Origin: Luteimonas galliterrae
Lineage (GTDB): Bacteria; Pseudomonadota; Gammaproteobacteria; Xanthomonadales; Xanthomonadaceae
NCBI RefSeq assembly: GCF_023374055.1
Contig: NZ_JAMBEP010000001.1
Location: 1,922,001-1,986,000, forward strand
Length of the DNA stretch: 64,000 bases
Direction of reading: 5' to 3'
Shown: piece by piece, positions 44,225 to 51,999 of the stretch
Numbering within the stretch: the first letter of the stretch is position 1
Layout: each line of letters opens with the position of its first letter
Made by a program: the position numbers and the translations under genes
Notes under the pieces: generated by a model
Told to the model about the DNA's origin: nothing
The model's input: the letters and a program-made list of their open reading frames with translations, nothing else
Database searches by the model: none

Positions 44225-44764
44225 ATGCTGCGCAAGATCCTGTCTTACGGCACCGTCTCCGGCCTCATCGTCGGTGGCGCGCTGTCCGTCATCGTCCTGA
44301 CCCTGGGCGACCAGATGGGTCACGGCGCCATCGGCATGCTGGTCGGTTATCTGACCATGCTGGTCGGGCTGAGTCTGGTGTTCGTGGCGATCAAGCGCCA
44401 CCGCGACGTGGACCTGGGCGGCGTGATCCGTTTCTGGCCCGCGTTCGGGCTGGGCCTGGGCGTAAGCTTCGTCGCCAGCCTGTTCTACGTGATCGCGTGG
44501 GAATCGGCGCTGGCCATCACCGGCATGGATTTCGCCGGCACTTATGCCAGCGCGGTGATCGAACGGCAGAAGGCCGCCGGCGTCAGCGGCGAAGCCCTCG
44601 CCAAACTCGTCGCGGACATGGAGAGCTTCAAGACCCACTATGCCAATCCGGCCTATCGTTGGCCGATGACGTTTGCCGAGATTTTCCCGGTCGGCGTAAT
44701 CGTCTCGCTGATCTCGGCGGCATTGTTGCGGAACCGCCGTCTGCTGCCGGCACGTCGCGCATGA
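44225..44764 (+). CDS. DUF4199-family membrane protein
   Basis: A 179-residue inner-membrane protein with four helices (about 8-28, 35-58, 72-96 and 150-172). The pattern MLRKILSYGTVSGLIVGGAL, then GYLTMLVGLSLVFVAIKRHR, GGVIRFWPAFGLGLGVSFVA and a long amphipathic loop of ERQKAAGVSGEAL is that of DUF4199. Function unknown. A GAGGAGG site lies 7 bases before the ATG. It follows the membrane-anchored LuxR regulator. Confidence 0.85.
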   Translation: MLRKILSYGTVSGLIVGGALSVIVLTLGDQMGHGAIGMLVGYLTMLVGLSLVFVAIKRHRDVDLGGVIRFWPAFGLGLGVSFVASLFYVIAWESALAITGMDFAGTYASAVIERQKAAGVSGEALAKLVADMESFKTHYANPAYRWPMTFAEIFPVGVIVSLISAALLRNRRLLPARRA

Positions 44765-44770
44765 CGCGGC

Positions 44771-44861
44771 CGTAGCCCGGGCAAGGCCGCAGGCCGCATC
44801 CGGGTCGCACGCGCGACCGGAAATACCGCGTCCCGGGTGCGCTGCGCTTACCCGGGCTACG
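44771..44861. repeat. GTAGCCCGGG inverted-repeat element, copy 1
   Basis: CGTAGCCCGGGCAAGGCCGC at the left and CTTACCCGGGCTACG at the right form an imperfect 91-bp inverted repeat of a class widespread in gammaproteobacteria. A second copy lies at 45255-45340, on the other side of the small XRE gene, and a degenerate one at 63602-63679. Confidence 0.85.
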
Positions 44862-45035
44862 TTCGTCGCGCATGAAGCAGAAAGAATGAAACACTAGTGC
44901 TCAATACTGACGACGATCGGAAAGCCGTCTTCTGACCTGCTCCAGCTGTCTTCTCTTACCGCTCATCCATGCTACCTAAAAGTAGACTACCTATCGCACT
45001 GTAGACTCGATCGCGCGTTTTCATAAGTTAGAGGC

Positions 45036-45257
45036 ATGGCGATTCCGCTCATGCAGCGAATAGGGCGCGCGCTACGAACGCGCCGGAAGCATGCGGGCAG
45101 AAGCCAGGAAAGTTTCGCGGCGCAGATCGGCATGCACCGCACGTACTACAGCGCCATCGAACGCGGCGAGAAGAACCTGCAGATCGATACGCTGCAACGC
45201 GTGTGCGCGGGACTGGGCGTGCAGATGTGGGAAGTGCTCAAAGACGCAGACCTATAG
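45036..45257 (+). CDS. Small XRE-family DNA-binding regulator
   Basis: A 73-residue helix-turn-helix protein of the Cro/C1 type. The fold is clear: RIGRALRTRRKHAGRSQESF, then AAQIGMHRTYYSAIERGEKN as the recognition helix, and LQRVCAGLGVQMWEVL at the end. Upstream are two direct GTAGACT repeats (44982-44988 and 45001-45007), possible sites for autoregulation. The stop codon (45255-45257) lies inside a GTAGCCCGGG repeat. No toxin or restriction partner is adjacent, so it is not obviously part of a restriction or toxin system. Confidence 0.83.
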   Translation: MAIPLMQRIGRALRTRRKHAGRSQESFAAQIGMHRTYYSAIERGEKNLQIDTLQRVCAGLGVQMWEVLKDADL

Positions 45258-45340
45258 CCCGGGTAAGGCCGCAGGCCGCACCCGGGTCCGCGGCAGCGGA
45301 CAGGTCGCGTCGCGGGTGCGCTTCGCTTACCCGGGCTACG
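45255..45340. repeat. GTAGCCCGGG inverted-repeat element, copy 2
   Basis: TAGCCCGGGTAAGGCCGCAG at the left and CTTACCCGGGCTACG at the right, about 86 bp. It is closely similar to copy 1 at 44771, which lies on the other side of the small XRE gene. Its first three bases are that gene's stop codon. Confidence 0.85.
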
Positions 45341-45672
45341 CCGGCTGCGGCGCAGGCGTGACGCCGCCGCCATCCTTCGGCCGCCGCGCCGATGGGAAGA
45401 ACACCGCGATCGCCGCCGCCGCCAGGCCCACCCGATCGTCGATGCAGAGACCCGAGATTCGACAAGTGCCGTCATTCGATCGCCCCCCTGCGCACTGGAG
45501 CCAACCGAAGCTGCCTCGGCCCTCCGGACCGAAACCTCAGCCTGGCAGGAGCGCAGATTAATTCAACCAACTGGTTGACTTTACCCGAACCCGGAAATAC
45601 ATTCAACCTTGCAGTTGAATTATTCATCCCGTTCCCGCGATTCCTCGCAAACGCATCTAAGGAGAATTGCCC
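45258..45672. other. 415-bp intergenic region: repeat, empty stretch and a regulated promoter
   Basis: The left part is the GTAGCCCGGG element (to 45340). From about 45341 to 45560 I see no gene or clear structure. From 45561 to 45672 lies the promoter and operator pair of the SRPBCC gene, ending in a strong ribosome-binding site AAGGAG (45659-45664). Confidence 0.7.
45561..45620 (+). promoter_or_regulatory. Sigma-70 promoter flanked by two ATTCAAC-N6-GTTGAAT operators
   Basis: Operator 1 is ATTCAAC-CAACTG-GTTGACT (45561-45580, one mismatch). Operator 2 is ATTCAAC-CTTGCA-GTTGAAT (45601-45620, perfect). Between them lies a good promoter: -35 TTGACT (45575-45580), a 17-bp spacer, and -10 TACATT (45598-45603). 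The operator centres are 40 bp apart, close to four helical turns. The pattern is typical of an ArsR-type repressor site, which fits the SRPBCC gene downstream, but no such repressor is encoded nearby. Confidence 0.75.
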
Positions 45673-46116
45673 ATGGTCGATATCCTGCACAGGGTCGGCA
45701 TCCAGTCGTCGTCCGGCGCCGTCTACCGCGCCATCGCCACAAGCGAAGGCGTAGCCGGCTGGTGGACCGTCGACGCCGAGGGCGACGGCGGCGCCGGCGG
45801 CACGCTGCGCTTCCGTTTCGGCGAACTCGGCTTCTGCGACATGAAAGTGTTGGAGGCCGATCCCGGCAAGCGCGTGCTGTGGCAAGTGACCGACGGCCCG
45901 CGTGAATGGATCGGCACGACGGTGGCTTGGGACCTCGAGCAAGAGGACGGCGATACCGTCGTCCTGTTCAAGCACCAAGGCTGGAAGGAACCGGTGGAGT
46001 TCATGCACCACTGCAGCACCAAGTGGGCCGTGTTCCTGTTGAGCCTGAAGTCGTTGCTGGAAACCGGCAAGGGTTCGCCCTATCCGGACGACGTCAAGAT
46101 CGACAACTGGAACTGA
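45673..46116 (+). CDS. SRPBCC/AHSA1-family protein
   Basis: A 147-residue cytoplasmic protein of the START-like SRPBCC fold. It opens with VDILHRVGIQSSSGAVYRAI, then SEGVAGWWTVDAEGDGG, a strand with LWQVTDGPREWIGTTVAWDL, and ends with the long C-terminal helix STKWAVFLLSLKSLLETGKG. AHSA1-type proteins bind hydrophobic ligands; the ligand here is unknown. A strong AAGGAG site lies 8 bases before the ATG. Two operators and a promoter sit upstream (45561-45620). Confidence 0.87.
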   Translation: MVDILHRVGIQSSSGAVYRAIATSEGVAGWWTVDAEGDGGAGGTLRFRFGELGFCDMKVLEADPGKRVLWQVTDGPREWIGTTVAWDLEQEDGDTVVLFKHQGWKEPVEFMHHCSTKWAVFLLSLKSLLETGKGSPYPDDVKIDNWN

Positions 46117-46181
46117 GCACGCCGGTTCGCGATGCCGGCGCTAGACGCCGCAGTCCTGACGCGACGCGTGCGAAGGGTTGG

Positions 46182-46856
46182 TCAAGAAGTCAGCGATGCC
46201 AGGCGCGGCAGACACAGCGACAGGACGCCGAGCCAAATCCATCCCACCACCACCGCGAACCAGATCCCCGCGATCCCCAACGGCAGCACCATGCCGCCGA
46301 AGAATCCCAGCACGACGGCGCAGCCGGCGAAAAGCGAGAGCAACGCGAGCGATGGCGCTTTCAGACGCCGCATTGGAGCGATCGCGAAGAAAGCGCTGGC
46401 CGCCAGGCAGACGAAGCCCAAGCTGCCCGCGATGAAATGGGTCAAGCCGGCAGCGCTGATGGACGTAGGAAAGCCCTCCGGCGTGCCGGGCGGAAAGCCG
46501 TCCACCGGATCGGCCGGAAATACGGCGGCGACGATCATGGCCGCACCGAAAGCGCCCAGAAGCCAGGGCGTCGCGCGCGCAGCCGATCCCAGCAAGCGTG
46601 CGAATCCCAAAGCAGCAGCGATCACCATCAAGCCGCTGATCGCGAAGTTCGCGGTTTGCACCCATCCGCCCGGTCCGTTGGCGAGCACGCTCAGCGGGTG
46701 CCTCGCGAAATCGAACCCGTCGCGGACCAGGGCCTGGATCAGCCCGACCGCCAGGTAGAACGGCCCCGCCGCCACGCCGCAACGCAGCAGCAACGGTGTC
46801 GCGATCGCGCCGCGCCCGGACCGCCCTGGTTTCGTTCCTGCCGGCATCGCGCCCAT
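46182..46856 (-). CDS. DUF998-family membrane protein
   Basis: A 224-residue inner-membrane protein with about six helices. The pattern is that of DUF998: a helix with GVAAGPFYLAVGLIQALVRD, FDFARHPLSVLANGPGGWVQ, a second helix, FPADPVDGFPPGTP and THFIAGSLGFVCLAASA. The start is uncertain: ATG at 46856 or 46847, or GTG at 46901, which would overlap the TetR palindrome. It is divergent from a TetR gene and so probably its target. Confidence 0.82.
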   Translation of the reverse strand: MGAMPAGTKPGRSGRGAIATPLLLRCGVAAGPFYLAVGLIQALVRDGFDFARHPLSVLANGPGGWVQTANFAISGLMVIAAALGFARLLGSAARATPWLLGAFGAAMIVAAVFPADPVDGFPPGTPEGFPTSISAAGLTHFIAGSLGFVCLAASAFFAIAPMRRLKAPSLALLSLFAGCAVVLGFFGGMVLPLGIAGIWFAVVVGWIWLGVLSLCLPRLASLTS

Positions 46857-46888
46857 GGCCGCCGCTCGCCTATTAGTCGCCTCGACGG

Positions 46889-46910
46889 TATAATAGTTCA
46901 CTCATGAGTG
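46889..46910 (+). promoter_or_regulatory. TetR promoter with operator over the start codon
   Basis: A near-consensus -10 box TATAAT (46889-46894) lies 9 bases before the TetR ATG, and a perfect 12-bp palindrome CACTCATGAGTG (46899-46910) contains that ATG. The spacing implies a transcript starting at or near the ATG (leaderless) and autorepression by the TetR protein. There is no recognisable -35 box and no ribosome-binding site, which fits a leaderless message. Confidence 0.65.
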
Positions 46911-47617
46911 CAACATCCAAAAAGACCGCCGGCGCCCGGCGAAAAGCGCGGCGTACGCCGCCGCCGCGAGCGGACGATCCGCGCGTCGTGCGTTCGCGGG
47001 CGGCCGTGATCGAAGCGGCCCGGACCCTGTTCCTGCGTAACGGCTATGCGGGGACGACCATGGAAGACATCGCCGCGCTGTCCGGCCTGGCCAAGCGCAC
47101 CCTGTACAACCACTACGGGGATAAGGACGCGCTTTTCGCCCAGGTCGTCGCGGACGTCACCGCGTTCGCGGACGCCTTCGTCGCCGAACTGCGCGAGTCG
47201 TTTCCCGGCGCGATCACCGCCGGCGATCTGCCGTCTGCGCTCGACGACCTGGGCCGACGTTTGGCCCTCGGCATCGTGCGGCCGCCGGTGATCGCGATCC
47301 GGCGGCTATTGATCGGCGAGTCTCGGTATTTTCCGGAGCTGGCGGCGGACTACTTCAATCGCGCACCGGAACGGGTCATGGACGCCCTCGCCGCGGGATT
47401 CAAGCATCTGGGACGCATCGGTTTGCTCGACGTAACGGATGCGCGACGCGCCGCCGCGCAGTTCGCCTACCTTGTGGCCGGAGAACCGCTCGACCGCGCG
47501 ATCATGGTCGGCGCGGTTCCGCCCGCGAAGCAGCTCATCGCATGCGCGCAGGACGGCGTGCGGACGTTCCTCGCACGATACGCCGCCAAGGGCCGCCGCC
47601 GCGGAAAGCAGCGGTAA
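46904..47617 (+). CDS. TetR/AcrR-family repressor
   Basis: A 237-residue regulator. After a basic, Ala/Arg/Pro-rich lead (about 1-28), the HTH domain is VIEAARTLFLRNGYAGTTME, then DIAALSGLAKRTLYNHYGDK. The C-terminal part (about 90-225) has YFPELAADYFNRAPERVMDA and AAQFAYLVAGEPLDRAIMVG, typical of the AefR-like C-terminal domain. It probably represses itself and the divergent DUF998 gene through the palindrome over its start codon. The inducer is unknown. Confidence 0.9.
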   Translation: MSATSKKTAGARRKARRTPPPRADDPRVVRSRAAVIEAARTLFLRNGYAGTTMEDIAALSGLAKRTLYNHYGDKDALFAQVVADVTAFADAFVAELRESFPGAITAGDLPSALDDLGRRLALGIVRPPVIAIRRLLIGESRYFPELAADYFNRAPERVMDALAAGFKHLGRIGLLDVTDARRAAAQFAYLVAGEPLDRAIMVGAVPPAKQLIACAQDGVRTFLARYAAKGRRRGKQR

Positions 47618-47912
47618 GCAAGCGAAGCCATGCCGGCCCGCATCCGCGCCTATGGCGAATACGGATGACGGAAGTTCGAAAAAAGAGCTTCGAAACCCGC
47701 CGACGCACTCTTCCAAACGGCCGGGCAGCCTGGGCGGGAGCCTCGACTCGGCGAAGCGCCGGATTTTCTACGTCTGAAGAGCGCCGGTGTCCGCGCACCG
47801 CAAGGTTCCGTAACTTTACTGATGCAGAGGCAGTAGAAGCACGATTGCGGCCATCCGTCCCGACGCGCAGATTCTGAGCATTCCGGCGCAATCGCCCCAA
47901 GTCGGAACGACG

Positions 47913-48212
47913 ATGTACGAAGCCGATACTCTCGCGCCAGCGCTGCCTGCCGAAGTCGCGACCGGGCTCGAGGGCAAGGCGGACGTTTTCATGCTTGGCG
48001 ATAGCGGGAATACGGGCCTCGGCATGGTGATATTGGGTTTGGCCTTGCTGTTGCGGTCGATCTATCGCTACTGGCGCGTAGGGCACGGCATCGAACACGG
48101 CCGATACGTCGCGCGCAGGCGGGGGACGCTCGTCGCCAGCTTGGGACTCTTCGTGCTGGGCGGGCTGACCGCCGTCTGGCTTTCCATCCGATCGGCGCCT
48201 GCGCCTACGTAG
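47913..48212 (+). CDS. Small membrane protein, unknown
   Basis: A 99-residue protein with two membrane helices (about residues 34-50, GLGMVILGLALLLRSIY, and 73-92). The segment between them is basic (RYWRVGHGIEHGRYVARRRG). The start is uncertain (ATG at 47913 or 47991); the second would drop a poorly conserved-looking lead. No ribosome-binding site is clear. It lies 73 bases before the arylsulfatase gene in the same direction. The 295 bp between the TetR stop and this gene hold nothing I can support. Confidence 0.45.
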   Translation: MYEADTLAPALPAEVATGLEGKADVFMLGDSGNTGLGMVILGLALLLRSIYRYWRVGHGIEHGRYVARRRGTLVASLGLFVLGGLTAVWLSIRSAPAPT

Positions 48213-48284
48213 CAGGTCAGCGCCCTTCCCGACTCGATGCTCTCGACTTCCGACAGTACGGCCTTCCCCTGGAGAGACAACGCC

Positions 48285-49880
48285 ATGCCCACTGCCAGCA
48301 AAGCCACCAAGCCCGCCAACGCCAAGAAAAAGGGCCCGCCCAACATCCTAGTCATTTGGGGCGACGATATCGGCCTCTGGAATATCGGCGCATACACGCA
48401 CGGCATGATGGGCTGGACTCCCAACATCGACAGCATCGCGCGCGACGGCATGCTCTTTACGGATCACTACGGGCAACCCAGCTGCACCGCCGGCCGTGCC
48501 GCCTTCATCATGGGCCAGATGCCTGTACGTACGGGCATGACCACCATCGGCATACCCGGCTCGACGCGCGGCATCCAGAAGGGCGACCCGACCCTGGCGG
48601 AGGTGCTCAAGTCGGCGGGCTACGCCACCGCCCAATTCGGCAAGAACCATCTCGGCGATCGCAACGAGTTCCTGCCGACCATGCACGGCTTCGACGAGTG
48701 GTTCGGCAACCTCTACCACCTCAATGCGGAGGAAGAGCCGGAAGAACTTGATTATCCCGGGCAGAAAAACCCCGAGTACAAGAAGAAATATGGTCCGCGC
48801 GGGGTGCTGCACACCTGGGCGACCGACAAGGACGACGCCAGCGAGGATCCCAAGTTCGGCCGCGTCGGCAAGCAGAAGATCAAGGACACCGGTCCGCTGA
48901 CGCGCAAACGCATGGAGACCTTCGACGGAGAAGTCGTGGAGAAGACGCTCGATTGGCTCGACCGCGTCGGCAAGGGCGACAAACCGTTCTTCTGCTGGTT
49001 CAACACCACCGCCATCCACATCCATTCGCATTCGCCGAAAAAGTACATCCAGATGGCGGTCGACGAAGGCCGGGCCGAGGAAGACGTGGTCCGCGCCAAA
49101 ATGCTCGAACACGACGAGCAGGTCGGCCAGCTGCTCGCCAAGCTCAAGGCGCTCGGCGTGGACGACAACACCATCGTCTTCTACTCCACCGACAACGGCA
49201 ACGAGCTGATGCTGTGGCCCGACGGCGGGTACGCGCCGTTCCGCGGCGAAAAGGGCACGACCTGGGAGGGCGGCTTGCGCGTGCCGTGCCTGCTCAAATG
49301 GCCCGGCAAGATCGCGGCAGGGAGCGTCTCCAACGAGATGCAGAGCCACGAGGACATGTACGTCACGCTGGCCGCCGCCGCCGGGCTGCCGGACCTCAAG
49401 GAGAAGCTGCTCGCCGGCTACAAGATGAACGGCACCGAGTACAAGGTGCATCTGGACGGGTACAACAACCTCGACCACTGGACCGGCAAATCGGCCAAGT
49501 CCGCACGACGCGAGTTCTTCTATTACGACGAAACGGACCTGATGGCGATTCGCGTCGACAATTGGAAGATGCACATCGGCGTGAAGCGCGAAGAGAGCTG
49601 GTGGGACGCGAAGTACTATCCCAGCGTGCCGTATCTCTTCAATTTGCGGATGGACCCGATGGAGAAGATGGATCCCCAGTCGCACGAATGGGGATACGCC
49701 GGGCGGAAGTTCTTCGCCGCCAAGTTGTGGGCGCCTACAGCCGCGGGCCCGTTCATCGCAGCGCACCTGAAGAGCCTGATGGATTTCCCGCCGTCGCAGG
49801 GGGCGGACACCTTGAGCATGAAGAAGGCGTTGGAAGACGCGCAGCGCAAGATGATGACCCCGCACGGCAGCAGCAACTGA
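48285..49880 (+). CDS. Arylsulfatase
   Basis: A 531-residue sulfatase of the alkaline-phosphatase superfamily, hydrolysing sulfate esters. The active-site signature is PSCTAGRAAFIMG: C67 in C-T-A-G-R would be converted to formylglycine. Metal-binding aspartates are in IWGDDIG (27-28), and later ligands in FYSTDNGNE. It also has a lysine in FGKNHLGD and FNTTAIHIHSH. Full length for the family. There is no signal peptide from this start: the lead is MPTASKATKPANAKKKGPPN. A GGAGAG site lies 9 bases upstream. The maturation enzyme is not in the window. Confidence 0.93.
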   Translation: MPTASKATKPANAKKKGPPNILVIWGDDIGLWNIGAYTHGMMGWTPNIDSIARDGMLFTDHYGQPSCTAGRAAFIMGQMPVRTGMTTIGIPGSTRGIQKGDPTLAEVLKSAGYATAQFGKNHLGDRNEFLPTMHGFDEWFGNLYHLNAEEEPEELDYPGQKNPEYKKKYGPRGVLHTWATDKDDASEDPKFGRVGKQKIKDTGPLTRKRMETFDGEVVEKTLDWLDRVGKGDKPFFCWFNTTAIHIHSHSPKKYIQMAVDEGRAEEDVVRAKMLEHDEQVGQLLAKLKALGVDDNTIVFYSTDNGNELMLWPDGGYAPFRGEKGTTWEGGLRVPCLLKWPGKIAAGSVSNEMQSHEDMYVTLAAAAGLPDLKEKLLAGYKMNGTEYKVHLDGYNNLDHWTGKSAKSARREFFYYDETDLMAIRVDNWKMHIGVKREESWWDAKYYPSVPYLFNLRMDPMEKMDPQSHEWGYAGRKFFAAKLWAPTAAGPFIAAHLKSLMDFPPSQGADTLSMKKALEDAQRKMMTPHGSSN

Positions 49881-49907
49881 GGCACGGCCGAATTTCGGCG
49901 ACAGCCA

Positions 49908-50363
49908 TCAGGGCCGTCGCGTCCGCAGCGAAGGATCGATCCGCCGCCGTTTCGACGGCGGCTTCCTGTTCCGTTCGGCTACGGTTCGGGACGCGACGCT
50001 CAACAAACGGCGGAACGTCGGGCATTCCATGTGGCTCGGCGCCGGGCAGACCGCGGCATGCCGCAGGCCGTCGCGCATGGCGCGCAGCTGGCGGATGGTC
50101 GCATCCAGCGCTTCCGCCTTGGCCGCGAGCATCTGCCGGTCGATCTTCGGGCGCCTGCCGGACGCGAGCACGCCCGCGATTTCATCCAGCGAAAAGCCCG
50201 CGGAACGCCCCAGGGCGATCAGCGCCAGCCGTTCCAGCACGCCAGCATCGAACAGGCGGCGCAGGCCATGCCGGCCTATCGAGGCGATCAAACCTCTTTC
50301 TTCGTAGAAACGCAGCGTCGAGGCGGGTAAGCCGGACCGCTGCGACACTTCGGCGATATCCAC
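49908..50363 (-). CDS. MerR-family transcriptional regulator
   Basis: A 151-residue regulator. The N-terminal winged helix is recognisable: DIAEVSQRSGLPASTLRFYE, then ERGLIASIGRHGLRRLFDAG and the arginines that bend DNA. A coiled coil (about 75-110) and a short sensor tail with CPAPSHMECP follow. The tail has a cysteine in a SxxC-like arrangement, but the inducer cannot be named. The start is a GTG at 50363 (or 50372); no ATG fits the family. It is divergent from the DUF2938 gene and controls the shared promoter. Confidence 0.85.
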   Translation of the reverse strand: MDIAEVSQRSGLPASTLRFYEERGLIASIGRHGLRRLFDAGVLERLALIALGRSAGFSLDEIAGVLASGRRPKIDRQMLAAKAEALDATIRQLRAMRDGLRHAAVCPAPSHMECPTFRRLLSVASRTVAERNRKPPSKRRRIDPSLRTRRP

Positions 50364-50375
50364 GCCCTGCACCTC

Positions 50376-50406
50376 TTGACTTAAAGTGGACTTGAAGTGG
50401 CACTCT
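50376..50406 (+). promoter_or_regulatory. MerR-type promoter with long spacer
   Basis: -35 TTGACT (50376-50381), a 19-bp spacer holding the inverted repeat ACTTAAAG-TGGA-CTTGAAGT (50379-50398), then a weak -10 CACTCT (50401-50406). The 19-bp spacing with a palindrome inside it is the hallmark of MerR-controlled promoters, where the activator twists DNA to align the two boxes. The downstream ATG at 50414 begins at the expected transcription start, so the message is leaderless or nearly so. Confidence 0.75.
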
Positions 50407-50413
50407 GCCGCCC

Positions 50414-50935
50414 ATGCCTGCGGAAGACAAGCCATTGGAGACGGTCGTGGACGATCTGGCGTGCATCCTGCTTACCGGCCTGGGCGCGACGGCGGCGATC
50501 GATCTCTGGTCGATCTTGCGCAAGCGCTTGCTCGGCATTCCGTTGCCCGACTTCGGTCTGGTGGGGCGCTGGCTCGGCCATATGCCGCGCGGACGCTTCC
50601 GTCACGAGGCGATTGCGACCGCGCCGCCCGTGCGCGGCGAGCACGCGATCGGATGGATCGCGCACTATCTGACCGGCGCCGCGTTCGCGGCTGTCTTGTT
50701 CGCGATTTGGCCTGCCTGGATTCGCCACCCCATCATCGGACCGGCGCTGGCCGTCGGAATCGGCACGGTGGCGGCGCCCTTCCTGCTGATGCAGCCGGGC
50801 ATGGGCGCCGGCATCGCTGCCAGTCGCATGCCGCGCCCTGCCGTAACCCGGTTCCACAGCCTGGTGACGCACGCGATTTTCGGCATCGGCCTTTATGCCG
50901 TCGGCTCCGCGCTCAGCGCCTTCTGTGCGGCATGA
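50414..50935 (+). CDS. DUF2938-family membrane protein
   Basis: A 173-residue inner-membrane protein with three or four helices (about 14-34, 83-102, 106-128 and 150-170). The family motifs are present: GLGATAAIDLWSILRKRLLG, then PDFGLVGRWLGHMPRGRFRH and EHAIGWIAHYLTGAAFA. Function unknown. It is the probable target of the divergent MerR regulator, with a MerR-type promoter ending 7 bases before its ATG. Confidence 0.87.
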   Translation: MPAEDKPLETVVDDLACILLTGLGATAAIDLWSILRKRLLGIPLPDFGLVGRWLGHMPRGRFRHEAIATAPPVRGEHAIGWIAHYLTGAAFAAVLFAIWPAWIRHPIIGPALAVGIGTVAAPFLLMQPGMGAGIAASRMPRPAVTRFHSLVTHAIFGIGLYAVGSALSAFCAA

Positions 50936-50946
50936 GCCGCACGCGC

Positions 50947-51804
50947 CTACACGCTGCAGAACAGCGCCGGCCGATCGGCCTTTGGCACGTCGGTGGCCTC
51001 GAGCCACGGCTCCCGCGCGACGATCGCGGTGCAGGGCCCGAGCGTGCAGACGCGGATCTCGCGTGAGGCGGCCTGCCGCTTCAGCAGGGACAGCACCTCG
51101 TCCAGCATCGCGCCCACGAACGGCGTGTACAGATAGAACACCGTCCCCGCCGACAGATCGGCCGAGCGCACGTCCTGGGGAACGAACGTCGCGTTGTCCA
51201 GGTTGAGCGCATTCGCGCAGCGCCGCGCGCAATCGACATAGGCCGCCTCGCGTTCGATGCCGATGCAACGCGCGCCGGTGCAGATGGCGGCCAGCAGCGC
51301 GACATGGCCCAGGCCGGCGCCGAGGTCGATCAGTACGTCGCGTTCGGCAAGCGCGGCGCGACGGATCATGTCGAAAGCATGGCGCGCCGGGGTGGGCTGA
51401 TAGAACACCATTTCCTCCGCCAGTTCGGCGACGCCGGATGCGGGTTCGTCCAACTGCAGGACGCCGCTGAGCAGCGTATCGAGATAGTCGTAGCGCTCGC
51501 CGTCGGCCGGAGGCGACGCCTGCCCGTCCGCAGCCGCTGCGGCTGCCCAGCCGCGCATCGATTCCGCACCGGCGCCGCGCTGTATCTCTTCGCGGATCGA
51601 CCGGTAGAGGCATTGGTTGGCCGCTTCTAGCGTTGCGCGCAGGCACTCAATCCTGGCGTGCAGCGCCGCATCCGCCGACGGCCCGCCGGCGAGATGGTTC
51701 TCGAGGCGATCGAGCGCATCGATGCGTCGGCGCAATCGATCGGGTTCCAACAACGCATCGTCGCGTTCCAGCCCGCCCACCCGGGCGCGTAAAGCTTCGA
51801 TCAC
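50947..51804 (-). CDS. Class I SAM-dependent methyltransferase-like protein
   Basis: A 285-residue protein. The N-terminal 90 residues are helical and charged, possibly a coiled coil (ERDDALLEPDRLRRRIDALD). The methyltransferase domain begins near 130 with FDMIRRAALAERDVLIDLGA, then GLGHVALLAAI, an acidic residue in CIGIEREAAY (end of the second strand), and NATFVPQDVRSADL. This is the SAM-binding arrangement of histone-methyltransferase DOT1-like and related folds. Substrate unknown. Confidence 0.8.
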   Translation of the reverse strand: MIEALRARVGGLERDDALLEPDRLRRRIDALDRLENHLAGGPSADAALHARIECLRATLEAANQCLYRSIREEIQRGAGAESMRGWAAAAAADGQASPPADGERYDYLDTLLSGVLQLDEPASGVAELAEEMVFYQPTPARHAFDMIRRAALAERDVLIDLGAGLGHVALLAAICTGARCIGIEREAAYVDCARRCANALNLDNATFVPQDVRSADLSAGTVFYLYTPFVGAMLDEVLSLLKRQAASREIRVCTLGPCTAIVAREPWLEATDVPKADRPALFCSV

Positions 51805-51999
51805 TTCCTCGATTCCTGCATTCTTCTGGCGAGAGGCGCGTTTCCCGGAATCGCGCCGCAGTCCGCGCCAAATCTACCTGATCGATGCCTCCGTTGCGGT
51901 TTGGCGGACGTAAGGTTGCGCACCATGCCTAAGGACACAGGAAGCGCGCCGCCGGCTTTGCAAGAATCCGGCCCTCGACATCCATCGATCGGAGCATGC

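Noticed and set aside
45036-45257. Toxin-antitoxin or restriction-modification controller
   Set aside because: The XRE protein is alone; no toxin, endonuclease or methylase gene lies beside it.
47535-48098. 187-codon minus-strand frame after the TetR gene
   Set aside because: Overlaps the TetR end and a likelier plus-strand gene; Arg-rich and motif-free.
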